A DNA stretch of 64,000 bases from positions 19,813 to 83,812 of the forward strand of contig NZ_JAGPOX010000023.1 in assembly GCF_019038435.1 (NCBI RefSeq), in the 5' to 3' direction. Within the stretch, counting starts at the first letter, position 1. Every line of letters begins with the position of its first letter. Source of the DNA: Nocardia alni. Its GTDB lineage: Bacteria > Actinomycetota > Actinomycetes > Mycobacteriales > Mycobacteriaceae. A program made the translations under genes and the position numbers. Shown here piece by piece: positions 10,601 to 19,300 of this stretch. The notes under the pieces are model-generated. The model saw nothing but the letters and a program-made list of their open reading frames with translations, was not told the DNA's origin and did not search any database.

Positions 10601-10941
10601 ATCGAGATTGCCTGGCCCGGGGGCCACCTGTCAAACGTATGAGATCCGGGCTCGGCGCGTCGCATCCCGGGCGCAATCGACCCGCTTTCCGCTCCTCCAG
10701 GCCATCGCGAGGAGGATTGAAATCTGTGAGATTCTTCTCTCATCCGCCGATCTCCCCTGGTAGGCCCGGCTGCTCCCGGGCGAACTCCGATTCCCCGCCC
10801 GAGACCGGGGAATAGCGGCCATAGCCGACACCGATAGAATCGACGGAACCCGGCCGAGACCGGAACGACCGGTTTCCCCCGAGCGGCAACGCTGCGGCAT
10901 CGACCGGTATGAAAGACCGACGGGTGTGACCCGGACCTACG
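10601..10941. other. Divergent intergenic region between riboswitch and fprA
   Basis: About 340 bases without a supported gene. It must hold the promoter of the riboswitch transcript (minus strand) and upstream sequence for fprA (plus strand). I see no convincing -10/-35 pair, no RNA gene and no repeat; short open frames here lack ribosome-binding sites. Confidence 0.5.
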
Positions 10942-10960
10942 TCAACTTAGCCTAAGCTAA
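10942..10960. promoter_or_regulatory. Candidate IdeR/DtxR iron box
   Basis: TCAACTTAGCCTAAGCTAA matches the remembered 19-bp iron-box consensus TTAGGTTAGGCTAACCTAA at 14 of 19 positions, and contains the inverted repeat CTTAGC/GCTAAG (10946-10961). It is 56 bases upstream of the fprA start, within the likely promoter. If real, the ferredoxin reductase would be iron-regulated by IdeR. Confidence 0.5.
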
Positions 10961-11015
10961 GAACGACGGCTGAGACCATGACGACAGAGTTTTCGACCAA
11001 AGGGTGCGCATAGGA

Positions 11016-12407
11016 ATGACCGAAACAAGTGCGGCGAATCGGCCACTTCGTATCGCGATCGTGGGTGCCGGCCCGGCCGGGATCTACGCCGCCGACGCCT
11101 TGATGAAGTCCGATGTGGACGTGAGCATCGACCTGTACGAGCGCATGCCCGCGCCGTTCGGCCTGATCCGCTACGGCGTGGCGCCGGACCACCCGCGCAT
11201 CAAGGGCATCATCACCGCGCTGCACAAGGTCCTGGACAAACCGCAGGTGCGACTGCTCGGCAATATCGACTACGGCGCCGACATCAACCTGGCCGAACTA
11301 CAGCGCTTCTATGACGCGGTGATCTTCTCCACCGGCGCGAACGCCGACCGCGCCCTGACCGTGCCGGGCATCGACCTGGACGGCAGCTACGGCGCCGCCG
11401 ACTTCGTCTCCTGGTACGACGGCCACCCCGACGTGCCGCGCAACTGGCCGCTGGATGCGGAGAAGGTCGCGGTCCTGGGCGTGGGCAACGTCGCACTGGA
11501 CGTGGCCCGCGTGCTGGCCAAGACCGGTGACGAGCTGCTGCCGACCGAGATCCCGCCGAACGTGTACGAGGGCCTGAAGGCCAACAAGGCGCTCGAGGTG
11601 CACGTATTCGGCCGCCGCGGCCCGGCCCAGGCCAAGTTCACCCCGCTGGAGCTGCGCGAACTGGATCACTCGCCCAATATCGAGGTCATCGTCGATCCCG
11701 AGGACATCGACTACGACGAGGGCTCCGAGGCCGCGCGCCGCCACTCCAAGCAGGTCGACATGGTCTGCAACACGATCGAGCAGTGGGCGATCCGCGATGT
11801 CGGCGACCGCCCGCACAAGCTGTTCCTGCACTTCTTCGAGTCACCCGCCGAGGTGGCAGGCCAGGACGGCAAGGTGGCGGGCCTGCGCACCGAGCGCACC
11901 CAGCTCGACGGCACCGGCAACGTCAAGGGCACCGGCGAATTCCGGGACTGGGATGTGCAGGCGATCTACCGCGCGGTCGGGTACCTCTCGCAGAACATCC
12001 CGCAGTTGCCGTTCGATGATCAGGCCGGAACGGTCCCGAACGAGGCCGGGCGCGTGCTGAGCGATGACACTGCCGAGGACCCCGCCCAGCGCTACCTGCC
12101 CGCCACCTACGTGACGGGCTGGATCAAGCGCGGCCCGGTCGGCCTGATCGGCCACACCAAGGGCGACGCCAACGAGACCATCGCCTGCCTGCTGGACGAC
12201 GCCCCGAACTTCACCCCCGCCGCCGAGCCCGAGCCCGACGCGGTCACGAAATGGTTGGAGGACAAGGGAATTCCGTTCACCACCTGGGCCGGTTGGTACC
12301 GCCTCGACGCGCACGAGCGTTCCCTGGGCGAGCCGCAGGGCCGCGAACGCGTCAAGGTGGTCGAGCGCGAGGATATGCTCCGCGCGAGCGAGCCGGGCAA
12401 GGTCTGA
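11016..12407 (+). CDS. fprA: Ferredoxin/adrenodoxin-type NADP+ reductase (FprA family)
   Basis: FAD- and NADP(H)-binding reductase that passes electrons from NADPH to ferredoxin, supporting P450s and Fe-S enzymes. 463 aa, close to mycobacterial FprA (about 456). FAD Rossmann motif VGAGPAGIYAADAL near the N-terminus, RYGVAPDHPRIKGI of the adrenodoxin-reductase family, and a second dinucleotide motif VLGVGNVALDVARVL. ATG 11016 is preferred; a GTG at 11004 in the same frame has its AAGG directly adjacent. A candidate IdeR box precedes it. No ferredoxin gene is adjacent. Confidence 0.9.
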   Translation: MTETSAANRPLRIAIVGAGPAGIYAADALMKSDVDVSIDLYERMPAPFGLIRYGVAPDHPRIKGIITALHKVLDKPQVRLLGNIDYGADINLAELQRFYDAVIFSTGANADRALTVPGIDLDGSYGAADFVSWYDGHPDVPRNWPLDAEKVAVLGVGNVALDVARVLAKTGDELLPTEIPPNVYEGLKANKALEVHVFGRRGPAQAKFTPLELRELDHSPNIEVIVDPEDIDYDEGSEAARRHSKQVDMVCNTIEQWAIRDVGDRPHKLFLHFFESPAEVAGQDGKVAGLRTERTQLDGTGNVKGTGEFRDWDVQAIYRAVGYLSQNIPQLPFDDQAGTVPNEAGRVLSDDTAEDPAQRYLPATYVTGWIKRGPVGLIGHTKGDANETIACLLDDAPNFTPAAEPEPDAVTKWLEDKGIPFTTWAGWYRLDAHERSLGEPQGRERVKVVEREDMLRASEPGKV

Positions 12408-12509
12408 GTGCGCGGAGCCGCCGGGCGGTCGACACGGTCACAGTGGCAGTGAATACCGTCTGACCAGCCTGGATCGGCACTTGTCACACTCTCGAGGCAT
12501 GCTGATTCC

Positions 12510-13376
12510 GTGTTTGATGCCCATGTCCATCTGATCGACCCGCGGTTTCCGCTGGTCGAGAACGAGGGCTTTCTACCCCCGCCCTACACCATCGTCGATT
12601 ATCGAAAGCGCATGTCGCGCTTCGATATCGGCGGTGGTGCGGTGGTCAGCGGGTCGTTCCAGGGCACCGATCAAAGGTTTTTGCGGGCGGCCCTGGCCGA
12701 ACTCGGAGAGGACTGGGTCGGGGTCACCAATCTGCACCCCGACACCTCCGACGCCGAGATCGTCGCCCTGAGCAAGGCCGGGGTGCGGGCCTTGCGGTTC
12801 AACCTCAAGCGCGCCGCGGTCGACATCGCCGAACTCACCATGCTGGCTCTGCGGGTGCACGCACTGGCGGGCTGGCATGTCGAGCTGTATATCGACGGGT
12901 CGATGCTGGGGTCGCTCGAACCGGTGATCAACAAATTGCCCGCCCTGTCCGTCGACCATATGGGCATGTCCGACGAGTGCCTGCCCTACCTGCTCAACCT
13001 GGTCGATCGCGGGGCCAAGGTGAAGGCGTCCGGATTCGGCCGCGTGACGATGAATGTGCGTGCCGCGCTGCGGCGCGTCCACGCGGTCAACCCGGCGGCG
13101 CTGATGTTCGGCTCGGATCTGCCGGGCACCCGCGCCGGGCGGCCCTTCCGCGACGCCGATGTCGAACTGATCGGCGAGGTCATCGGCCCCGACGTGCATC
13201 GCGTGCTGGAGGACAACGCCCGCGCCTTCTACGGCCTGCCGGTCAAGGCGCAACCTGCCGACACCGCCCCACCGACCAGGCCGCTACCGCGTATCCAGCC
13301 GCCAACTCTGCGCCTGGACCGTTCGGATCTGCCCACCGGCCCCGAGACCAGGCCACTGCCGCGTATCGATCCCTGA
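12510..13376 (+). CDS. Amidohydrolase (TIM-barrel metal-dependent hydrolase)
   Basis: 288-aa amidohydrolase-2-type protein. Metal-ligand HxH is His5-His7 in DAHVHLID at the extreme N-terminus, His150 follows in VDHMGM, and the final-strand Asp203 sits in GSDLPGTR, as in decarboxylating or hydrolytic members (ACMSD/2-pyrone-dicarboxylate type). GTG 12510 is chosen because the HxH must lie at the start. The last ~38 residues are a proline-rich tail carrying TRPLPRI twice (residues 256-262 and 280-286), outside the barrel. Substrate unknown. It is followed after 85 bases by the racemase gene on the same strand. Confidence 0.82.
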   Translation: MFDAHVHLIDPRFPLVENEGFLPPPYTIVDYRKRMSRFDIGGGAVVSGSFQGTDQRFLRAALAELGEDWVGVTNLHPDTSDAEIVALSKAGVRALRFNLKRAAVDIAELTMLALRVHALAGWHVELYIDGSMLGSLEPVINKLPALSVDHMGMSDECLPYLLNLVDRGAKVKASGFGRVTMNVRAALRRVHAVNPAALMFGSDLPGTRAGRPFRDADVELIGEVIGPDVHRVLEDNARAFYGLPVKAQPADTAPPTRPLPRIQPPTLRLDRSDLPTGPETRPLPRIDP

Positions 13377-13461
13377 CCGTCGCTCGAACCGCCGCCATCC
13401 CATATTGTCGAGGTGTCAACAAAGGCTGCGCCGGGCGCGGAGACGACGAACCGAGGTATGT

Positions 13462-14556
13462 GTGACTACTCCATCCACCAGGCAGGGCCCCCTCGCGGGT
13501 ATCCGGGTTGTCGAACTGGCCGGTATCGGCCCCGGTCCGCACGCGGCGCTGCTGCTGGCCGACCTGGGCGCGGACGTCGTACGGGTGCAGCGACCGGGCA
13601 TGCTGCCCGGATACATGGAGCGGGCGCAGTGGCGCGGGCGGACCATCGTCGAGGCCAACCTCAAGGATCCGGCCGACGTCGAGCGGGTGCTCGGGCTGAT
13701 CGATAAGGCCGACGTGCTGCTGGAGGGATTCCGTCCGGGCGTCACCGAGCGCATGGGCCTGGGCCCGGAGGCGGCGCTCGAGCGTAATCCCCGATTGGTC
13801 TACGGCCGGATGACCGGCTGGGGCCAGTTCGGCCCGCTCGCCGATCGCGCCGGGCACGACATCAACTACATCTCGCTGACCGGCGTGCTGCATGCCATCG
13901 GCCGCAAGGGCGAACGGCCTGTCCCGCCGCTGAATATGGTCGGCGACTTCGGCGGCGGGTCGATGTTCCTGGTATTCGGCGTGCTGGCCGCGCTGGTCGA
14001 GCGCCAGAGCTCGGGTAAGGGCCAGGTCATCGACTCCGCCATGATCGACGGCGCGCTGGCGCTCTCGCACATGATCTGGGGCATGAAGGGCGTCGGCCTG
14101 TGGACCGACGAGCGCGGCACCAATCTGCTCGACACCGGCATGGCCTTCTACGACACGTACGAGACGGCCGACGGCAAGTACATGGCGGTCGGCTGCATCG
14201 AGCCGCAGTTCTACGCCGAATTCCTGAAGGGCATCGAGGTCGATCCCGAAGGCCTGCCGCAGCAGCTCGACCCGAACGGGCAGGACCAGTTGCGCAAGCT
14301 GTTCGCCGAGAAGTTCAAGACCCGCACCCGCGAGGAATGGACCGCGGTCTTCGACGGCACCGATGCCTGCTGCACCCCCGTGCTGACCATGACCGAGGCG
14401 CAGAGCAATCCGCATATCGTCGCGCGCACCGGGCTGATCGACATCGACGGGATCGTCCAGCACGCACCCGCACCGCGGTTCTCCCGGACGCCGGGCGGGG
14501 TCCCGACGCCTCCGCCGTCGGAGGGGACGGCGTTCGAGCAAGTGTGGACGGACTGA
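13462..14556 (+). CDS. Alpha-methylacyl-CoA racemase (family III CoA-transferase fold)
   Basis: Epimerises 2-methylacyl-CoA esters, allowing beta-oxidation of branched lipids and sterol side chains. 364 aa; the start VVELAGIGPGPHAALLL is the racemase signature, and the three residues recalled as catalytic in the M. tuberculosis enzyme can be placed: His132 in RAGHDINY, Asp162 in VGDFGGG, Glu247 in GCIEPQFY. GTG 13462 is chosen with GAGG six bases upstream. Alternative members are true CoA-transferases, but the conserved His/Asp/Glu set favours a racemase. Confidence 0.9.
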   Translation: MTTPSTRQGPLAGIRVVELAGIGPGPHAALLLADLGADVVRVQRPGMLPGYMERAQWRGRTIVEANLKDPADVERVLGLIDKADVLLEGFRPGVTERMGLGPEAALERNPRLVYGRMTGWGQFGPLADRAGHDINYISLTGVLHAIGRKGERPVPPLNMVGDFGGGSMFLVFGVLAALVERQSSGKGQVIDSAMIDGALALSHMIWGMKGVGLWTDERGTNLLDTGMAFYDTYETADGKYMAVGCIEPQFYAEFLKGIEVDPEGLPQQLDPNGQDQLRKLFAEKFKTRTREEWTAVFDGTDACCTPVLTMTEAQSNPHIVARTGLIDIDGIVQHAPAPRFSRTPGGVPTPPPSEGTAFEQVWTD

Positions 14557-14636
14557 CCGTTTCATCCTCAGCCGAGCCTTCGGAGTAGTAGAAGGTAGGA
14601 GGTGTCTACCGCAGTGATCCGACCAGCGCATATCGG

Positions 14637-14695
14637 TGCATCGACGGAGTGCGATGCAATGAATTGATTCATCGCATTGCATTGCAAGGTATACT
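14637..14695. promoter_or_regulatory. AT-rich cluster of overlapping inverted repeats with -10-like box
   Basis: TGCATCG (14637-14643) pairs with CGATGCA (14652-14658); directly after it ATGAAT (14659-14664) pairs with ATTCAT (14667-14672); CATTGC follows twice. A -10-like TATACT lies at 14690-14695 with TTCATC 16 bases upstream. The AT-rich character contrasts with the surroundings and suggests an operator/promoter, but no plus-strand gene begins within 350 bases, so its target is unclear. Confidence 0.45.
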
Positions 14696-14766
14696 TTTCG
14701 GCATCACCTCGGTGATGGTTGAGGGGGCGGAGCGCCCTGGTACGACGCCCCGCCCGAATGGGTCAC

Positions 14767-14880
14767 CTAGATCCGACTCAATCGGACCATGATGTAGATG
14801 AGCCCGGCGGCCGCAACAGCTCCGGCTGCGAACCAGGCTGTACGGTTCGCTGGCTCAGCTTTCCGGTGTTTACCAAACAT
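14767..14880 (-). CDS. Small single-span membrane protein (37 aa)
   Basis: Short protein starting MFGKHRKAEPANRTAWF: a basic N-terminus, then a hydrophobic helix (about residues 16-33) and a short basic end. The ATG at 14880 has GAGAGGAGG about ten bases upstream and GGGAG next to it, a much better ribosome-binding site than chance. No family recognised. Divergent from the LuxR/AAA regulator at 15063. Plausible as a real small gene because charge pattern, helix length and translation signal agree. Confidence 0.6.
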   Translation of the reverse strand: MFGKHRKAEPANRTAWFAAGAVAAAGLIYIMVRLSRI

Positions 14881-15062
14881 CTCCCATTCACCTCCTCTCC
14901 CTGACGAGGGCGGTCGGACTGGCCGCCCACGTTCGGAGGAGGAGACGCCCGCCACCGTACATGCCTGCGGCGATAGCGCGCCACTATCAATTCTCGATCC
15001 ACTTGCGGCCGTTCGGGGTTCGCCCGGCGCCTCCGGAATCATGAGGCACTAAAGTAAGTTCC

Positions 15063-17681
15063 ATGGCGCGGAACTGGCCGATGATCGAGCGCGGCGGCGA
15101 ACTGGCATCGCTGCATGCTGCCCTCACCGGCACCGAATTCGTCGGGGTGGTGCTCACCGGCGACGCGGGGGTCGGCAAGACCACCCTCGCGCGGGAGGCC
15201 GTGACCTCGGTCGGGGGAAATATTCGATGGGTCGCCGGAACCGAGTCCGCGCGCAGCATCCCGCTGGGCGTATTCGCCCATATGGTGGGCGTTTACACCG
15301 CGCACGATCCGGTGACGTTCATGGCCGCGGCGCGCGAGGCGCTGCTGGCCGACGACCACACCATCATCGGCGTCGACGACGCCCATCAGCTCGACCAGCT
15401 GTCGGCCACCCTGCTGTTACAGCTGGCGACCGACAAGGCCGCGCGCATCGTGTGCACCGTACGCAGCGGCACCGCGGTGCCCGACGCGGTGACCTCGCTG
15501 TGGAAAGACGGGCACCTGCTGCGGATCGACCTGTCCCCCTTCAGCCAGCGGCAGAGCGTCGAACTCGTCGAGTCGATGCTCGGTGGGCAATTGGAGGGTT
15601 TCACCGCGAATCTGATGTGGGAGTCCTCCGGCGGCAATGCCCTGTTCCTGCGGCATCTGGTCGAGGGCGCCCTGGAGGCGAGCACGCTGCGGCAGGTCAA
15701 CGGCGTCTGGCAGCTGCGCGGGCGGGCGGCGGTCACCTCGGAATTGGCCGCGCTGCTGGAGGACCGGGTCGAACAGCTGCCCGACGCCGTGCTGCGGGTG
15801 CTGGAACTGCTGACCTTCTGCGAGCCGATCGATCTGGACGTGATGGCCGAACTGGCCGGCGAGGACGCGGTCGAGGCGGCCGAGGCGCGCGGCGTCATCC
15901 GTATTGTCGAGAACGCTCATCAACTTCTGGTGCGGTTCACCCATCCGCTGTTCGGCGAGGTGATCCGCCGGCGCCTGGGCATCGCCTCGGCGCGGCGGTT
16001 GCGCGGTCAGTTGTATTCGTCGCTGAAGCAGCGACGGACGAAGACCGCCGCCGACCGCATCCGGCTGGCCGAATTGGCCTTGGACAGCGATAAATCCGCC
16101 GATCTGGAACTGTTCGAGGCCGCGTCCGAGGACGCCATCGGACTGGCCAACATCCCGCTGGGCGAGCGCTTCGCCCGGGCCGCGGTCGAGCGCAGCGGCG
16201 GGGTGGAGGCCGCGGATCTGCTCGCGCGCGCGTTGCTGTGGCAGGGCCATCGGATCGAGGCCGAGCGCACGCTGGCCAGCTTCGATCCCGATCAGCTCAA
16301 CGAGGTGCAGCTGGCCCGCTGGGGCACCACCCGGGTGGCGAATCTGCTGTGGGTCATGGGCGATGCCGATCGCGCCGACGAGGTGCTGGCGCTGATCCGC
16401 GATAAGGTCCGCCACCCCAAGATTCGATTGACGTTGCAGGGCTTGGCCTCCGCGTGCGCGGTGTACGAAAACCGCTTGGAAGACGCCTTTCTCGACGCCG
16501 AACAGGTGATGTCGAATCCGGAATCGCCGCCGTGGGCGGTGTGGTGGGCCGCATTCGGCGGCGGCCTGGCGCTGGCGCTGATGGGCCGCGCGGAGGCCGC
16601 GCGCGAATACACCGCGCGCGGACATCAGGTGGAGGCCGAGATCGACGGGCTCAACCGGTTCGTGCCCACACACGCCGAGGTGCTGGCGCTCACCCTCACC
16701 GGCGATATGGATGCCGCACGTCGTTGCGCCACAGCGTATTTCGGTTACGCCGCACCGGGGCAGTATCTGGCGTGGGGGTTCTCGAAGGGCCTGCAGGGCA
16801 CCGTGGACGTGGCTCAGGGCCGCTTCCTGGAAGGCATCGAGAACCTCGAGCAGGCCCTGGCCGCACTGACCTCCGAGGGCGCGTTCGCCTGGATGTTCCC
16901 CGCGAGATTGCGTCTGGCAGAAGCGTATGCGGCGCTCGGGCGCCCGACCGAGGCCGCCGAGACGATCGCCGAGGCCACCGCGACCGGCGGACGGCACAGC
17001 GCGGTCTACGGCGAACCACAGCTCGGGATCGTGCGGGCCTGGCACGCCGCCGCCGAGGGCACGGTGACCCCGGCGATCCGCCTGGCCCTGGGCGCGGCCG
17101 ACGCCGCGGCGCGGTCCAATCAGCACGCGGTCGAGGCGACGGCGCTGCACACCGCGGCCCGCTTCGGCGATCACAGCGTCGCCGGGCGCCTGGCCGATCT
17201 GGCCGCCCGGATCGATGGCCGCCTGGTACAGATCCAGGCGCGGCACGCGGTGGCCCTGGCCTCCCACGATGGTCCCGGATTGGACACTGCCGCAGCTGAA
17301 TTCGAAGAGATCGGCGTGCTGTTGTCCGCGGCCGACTCCGCCGCGCAGGCCGCCTCGGCGCACGAGCGGGCCGGTGACCGCCGGCGCCTGCTGGAATCGG
17401 CCGCGACGGCCAACCGCCTGGCCGCCGCCTGCGGCGGTGCGGCAACCCCCGCCCTGCGCCAGTCCGCGCAGCCCCTGCCGCTGACCTCTCGCGAACGCGA
17501 GATCGCCAATCTGGTCGCGGCCGGACTGTCCAATCGCCAGATCGCCGACCGGCTGACCGTCTCGGTGCGCACCGTCGAAGGTCATCTCTACCGGGCGTGC
17601 ATCAAACTCGATGTCACCGACCGGGAGGCGCTTGCCGACCTCATGCGCGGCGAGCCGCCGAGCGGCAAACAACGGAACTGA
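15063..17681 (+). CDS. Large LuxR-family (LAL-type) ATPase transcriptional regulator
   Basis: 872-aa regulator with an N-terminal AAA-type ATPase, a long helical TPR-like middle and a C-terminal LuxR helix-turn-helix. Walker A is GDAGVGKTT near residue 35, Walker B-like IIGVDDAHQL near residue 103. The C-terminal HTH reads LTSREREIANLVAAGLSNRQ then IADRLTVSVRTVEGHL. Such proteins activate pathways in response to small ligands bound by the ATPase/TPR part. ATG 15063 begins with WPMIERGGEL, typical of the family. Its targets are unknown; the nearest candidates are the small membrane protein upstream and the genes downstream. Confidence 0.9.
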   Translation: MARNWPMIERGGELASLHAALTGTEFVGVVLTGDAGVGKTTLAREAVTSVGGNIRWVAGTESARSIPLGVFAHMVGVYTAHDPVTFMAAAREALLADDHTIIGVDDAHQLDQLSATLLLQLATDKAARIVCTVRSGTAVPDAVTSLWKDGHLLRIDLSPFSQRQSVELVESMLGGQLEGFTANLMWESSGGNALFLRHLVEGALEASTLRQVNGVWQLRGRAAVTSELAALLEDRVEQLPDAVLRVLELLTFCEPIDLDVMAELAGEDAVEAAEARGVIRIVENAHQLLVRFTHPLFGEVIRRRLGIASARRLRGQLYSSLKQRRTKTAADRIRLAELALDSDKSADLELFEAASEDAIGLANIPLGERFARAAVERSGGVEAADLLARALLWQGHRIEAERTLASFDPDQLNEVQLARWGTTRVANLLWVMGDADRADEVLALIRDKVRHPKIRLTLQGLASACAVYENRLEDAFLDAEQVMSNPESPPWAVWWAAFGGGLALALMGRAEAAREYTARGHQVEAEIDGLNRFVPTHAEVLALTLTGDMDAARRCATAYFGYAAPGQYLAWGFSKGLQGTVDVAQGRFLEGIENLEQALAALTSEGAFAWMFPARLRLAEAYAALGRPTEAAETIAEATATGGRHSAVYGEPQLGIVRAWHAAAEGTVTPAIRLALGAADAAARSNQHAVEATALHTAARFGDHSVAGRLADLAARIDGRLVQIQARHAVALASHDGPGLDTAAAEFEEIGVLLSAADSAAQAASAHERAGDRRRLLESAATANRLAAACGGAATPALRQSAQPLPLTSREREIANLVAAGLSNRQIADRLTVSVRTVEGHLYRACIKLDVTDREALADLMRGEPPSGKQRN

Positions 17682-17871
17682 CGCGCTGCGGTCACCGGCG
17701 TTCCGGGCTGCGTGCTCCACGAAGTTTTCATACCGAAATCTGTAATTGGTGTGAGGCAACACATTTCAACTGGTGCGTCACAAATAGGCCAAAGGCACTA
17801 CTGCGCCATCGCGTCGGAGGCAGGTGAATGTTGCTGCGGCACAGCGAAATAACCGATAAGTCGACGTGAGG

Positions 17872-17967
17872 CTACCTGCGACCGCGTAGCTCCACGAATG
17901 CCATCCATACGGCATAGATCATTCCGATGAACACGAAGAAGCCGACCGCCGAGAACAGCAGATCCAT
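17872..17967 (-). CDS. Putative very small membrane protein (31 aa)
   Basis: A 31-codon frame starting MDLLFSAVGFFVFIGMIYAV: one strongly hydrophobic span of about 23 residues followed by ELRGRR. The pattern (hydrophobic helix, Arg-rich C-terminus) resembles known bacterial small membrane proteins. There is no clear Shine-Dalgarno before the ATG, so it may be leaderless or not expressed. It sits in a 400-base gap between the LuxR regulator and a secreted-protein gene; the rest of that gap shows no gene. Confidence 0.4.
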   Translation of the reverse strand: MDLLFSAVGFFVFIGMIYAVWMAFVELRGRR

Positions 17968-18082
17968 TTGCGAAGTGTAGGTAGCGCGGAACCGTATCGG
18001 GGACTTTCGGCCGTATAGCTAGGGGGCTGATCACCAATTACGATGCAGCGGGGGGCGTACCGCCCCGCGTTGGCTCCAGATC

Positions 18083-18544
18083 GTGAGGGTGGTGTCCGAG
18101 GTGGCGGATAGACGTCGCAACGTATTGGCCGGTGTGCGGACCGGAATCGCCGTGCTGGCGGGTCTGGCCTTGGTCGGGGGCGCGGCCATCGCCGTGGCCG
18201 ATCCGCCCGGGCAGGTGCAGCCTGGCGTCACCGCGCCGCCCGTCCATCCGGCGCCCACCACGGCCGTTCCGGCGCCGACCCCGGGCGATCAGTCCGCGGA
18301 ATTGCATTCCGCCCAGCCGCAGCAGAACAATTCGGAGTCCACGCCGTACTACCGGCACTATTCCCAGCCCAAGAAGACCCCGACGCCCACGCCCTCTCCC
18401 ACCCCGCGTCAGGTCCATATCGGCAATTTGGCCGCACCCGTCCCGGGCGTCGTGCCCGACGCCGTGGTCAACGGCGTGAACCAGACCAACCAGGACTTCC
18501 AGAAGATCATCAAGCCCAGCACCACACCGCAGCCGAACAAGTAG
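18083..18544 (+). CDS. Secreted or membrane-anchored Pro/Thr-rich protein
   Basis: Hypothetical protein of up to 153 aa. N-terminal basic stretch and a hydrophobic segment (IAVLAGLALVGGAAIAVADP) look like a signal peptide ending in AVADP. The remainder is low-complexity Pro/Thr/Gln, including PTPTPSPTP, with a short conserved-looking C-terminal part. Start uncertain: GTG 18083 or a GTG at 18101 preceded by CCGAGG; the signal sequence is kept either way. No family recognised; a cell-wall-associated role is only a guess. Confidence 0.65.
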   Translation: MRVVSEVADRRRNVLAGVRTGIAVLAGLALVGGAAIAVADPPGQVQPGVTAPPVHPAPTTAVPAPTPGDQSAELHSAQPQQNNSESTPYYRHYSQPKKTPTPTPSPTPRQVHIGNLAAPVPGVVPDAVVNGVNQTNQDFQKIIKPSTTPQPNK

Positions 18545-18558
18545 GCGGCCCGCCGGAT

Positions 18559-19101
18559 TCAGAACAGCGTCGGCTCGCCGAATCCGGGGGTCCGTTCGAT
18601 CTCCAGCAGACGCGCCTTGGTCATCAGGCCGCCGGGGGCGGAGAAACCGTGCAGCGCGTGGTCGGCGGCCAGGACGCGATGGCACGGGATGATCACCGGT
18701 ATCGCGTTGTGGCCCAGCGCCTGCCCGACGGCCTGCGCGGCGTCGGGCAGGCCTATGCGGGCGGCCACTTGACCGTAGCTGAGGGTGTGACCAGGGTCGA
18801 TCGCACGGGTCACCGAGTAGACCGCGCGCTGGAACTCGGGAATTCCGCTGTGGTCCAACGGAATCCAGCGCAGATCGTCCATTGTGCCGCCGATGTGGGC
18901 GCGCACCGCGTCGATCGCCTCGGCGATCGCACCGGACGGTTCGGCCTCGTCGGCGCCGCGCAGCGCCCTGGTACGCGTGATATCGGGACTGGCCTCGGGT
19001 AACAGGAATCGCGACACGCCCGCATCGGTCCAGACGACGGCGCACGCACCGATCGCCGTATCGAAGAGCGCCGCCGCGCGAGAACGGTCCGAATCGGCCA
19101 T
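18559..19101 (-). CDS. ogt: Methylated-DNA--protein-cysteine methyltransferase
   Basis: Repairs O6-alkylguanine by irreversible transfer of the alkyl group to its own cysteine. 180 aa; acceptor Cys140 lies in the invariant IPCHRV, preceded by the DNA-binding helix region SYGQVAARIGLP and followed by GLMTKARLLEIE. The ATG at 19101 gives a normal Ogt length; 37 further upstream codons are not family-like. Divergent from the MocR regulator, with the intergenic 200 bases containing that regulator's operator-like repeats. Asn-His in GHNAIPVIIPCHRV is as expected. Confidence 0.93.
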   Translation of the reverse strand: MADSDRSRAAALFDTAIGACAVVWTDAGVSRFLLPEASPDITRTRALRGADEAEPSGAIAEAIDAVRAHIGGTMDDLRWIPLDHSGIPEFQRAVYSVTRAIDPGHTLSYGQVAARIGLPDAAQAVGQALGHNAIPVIIPCHRVLAADHALHGFSAPGGLMTKARLLEIERTPGFGEPTLF

Positions 19102-19229
19102 ACGACCAGTGTGCCCGACCCCACCGACACATTCGCCGCCCGCGGGTCGCACCGGTACCGATACCCGGAAGGAACCGGACCGGCCCGAGCCGGTCCCGGA
19201 TCGGTCCACCACCGAGACCTCTCCCGAAG

Positions 19230-19300
19230 ACAGGCCAGTTTGTACAACTGGACTGGCAACTTACTTGAATCGAATGACCAGTCGAGGAATACTGGCCTGT
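19230..19300. promoter_or_regulatory. Operator-like repeat set before the MocR gene
   Basis: ACAGGCCAGT (19230-19239) and ACTGGCCTGT (19291-19300) are exact reverse complements, the second abutting the ATG at 19301. CCAGT/ACTGG occurs five times: 19235, 19247, 19252, 19278 and 19291. CCAGTT/AACTGG form a tighter inverted repeat at 19235-19251. MocR/PdxR regulators commonly bind direct and inverted repeats in their own promoter, so this is probably the autoregulatory site. The distal copy overlaps the ribosome-binding region. Confidence 0.65.

Noticed and set aside
15417..17762. Minus-strand open frame (781 codons) opposite the first LuxR regulator
   Set aside because: Shadow frame by composition; no motif, and the sense gene is well supported.
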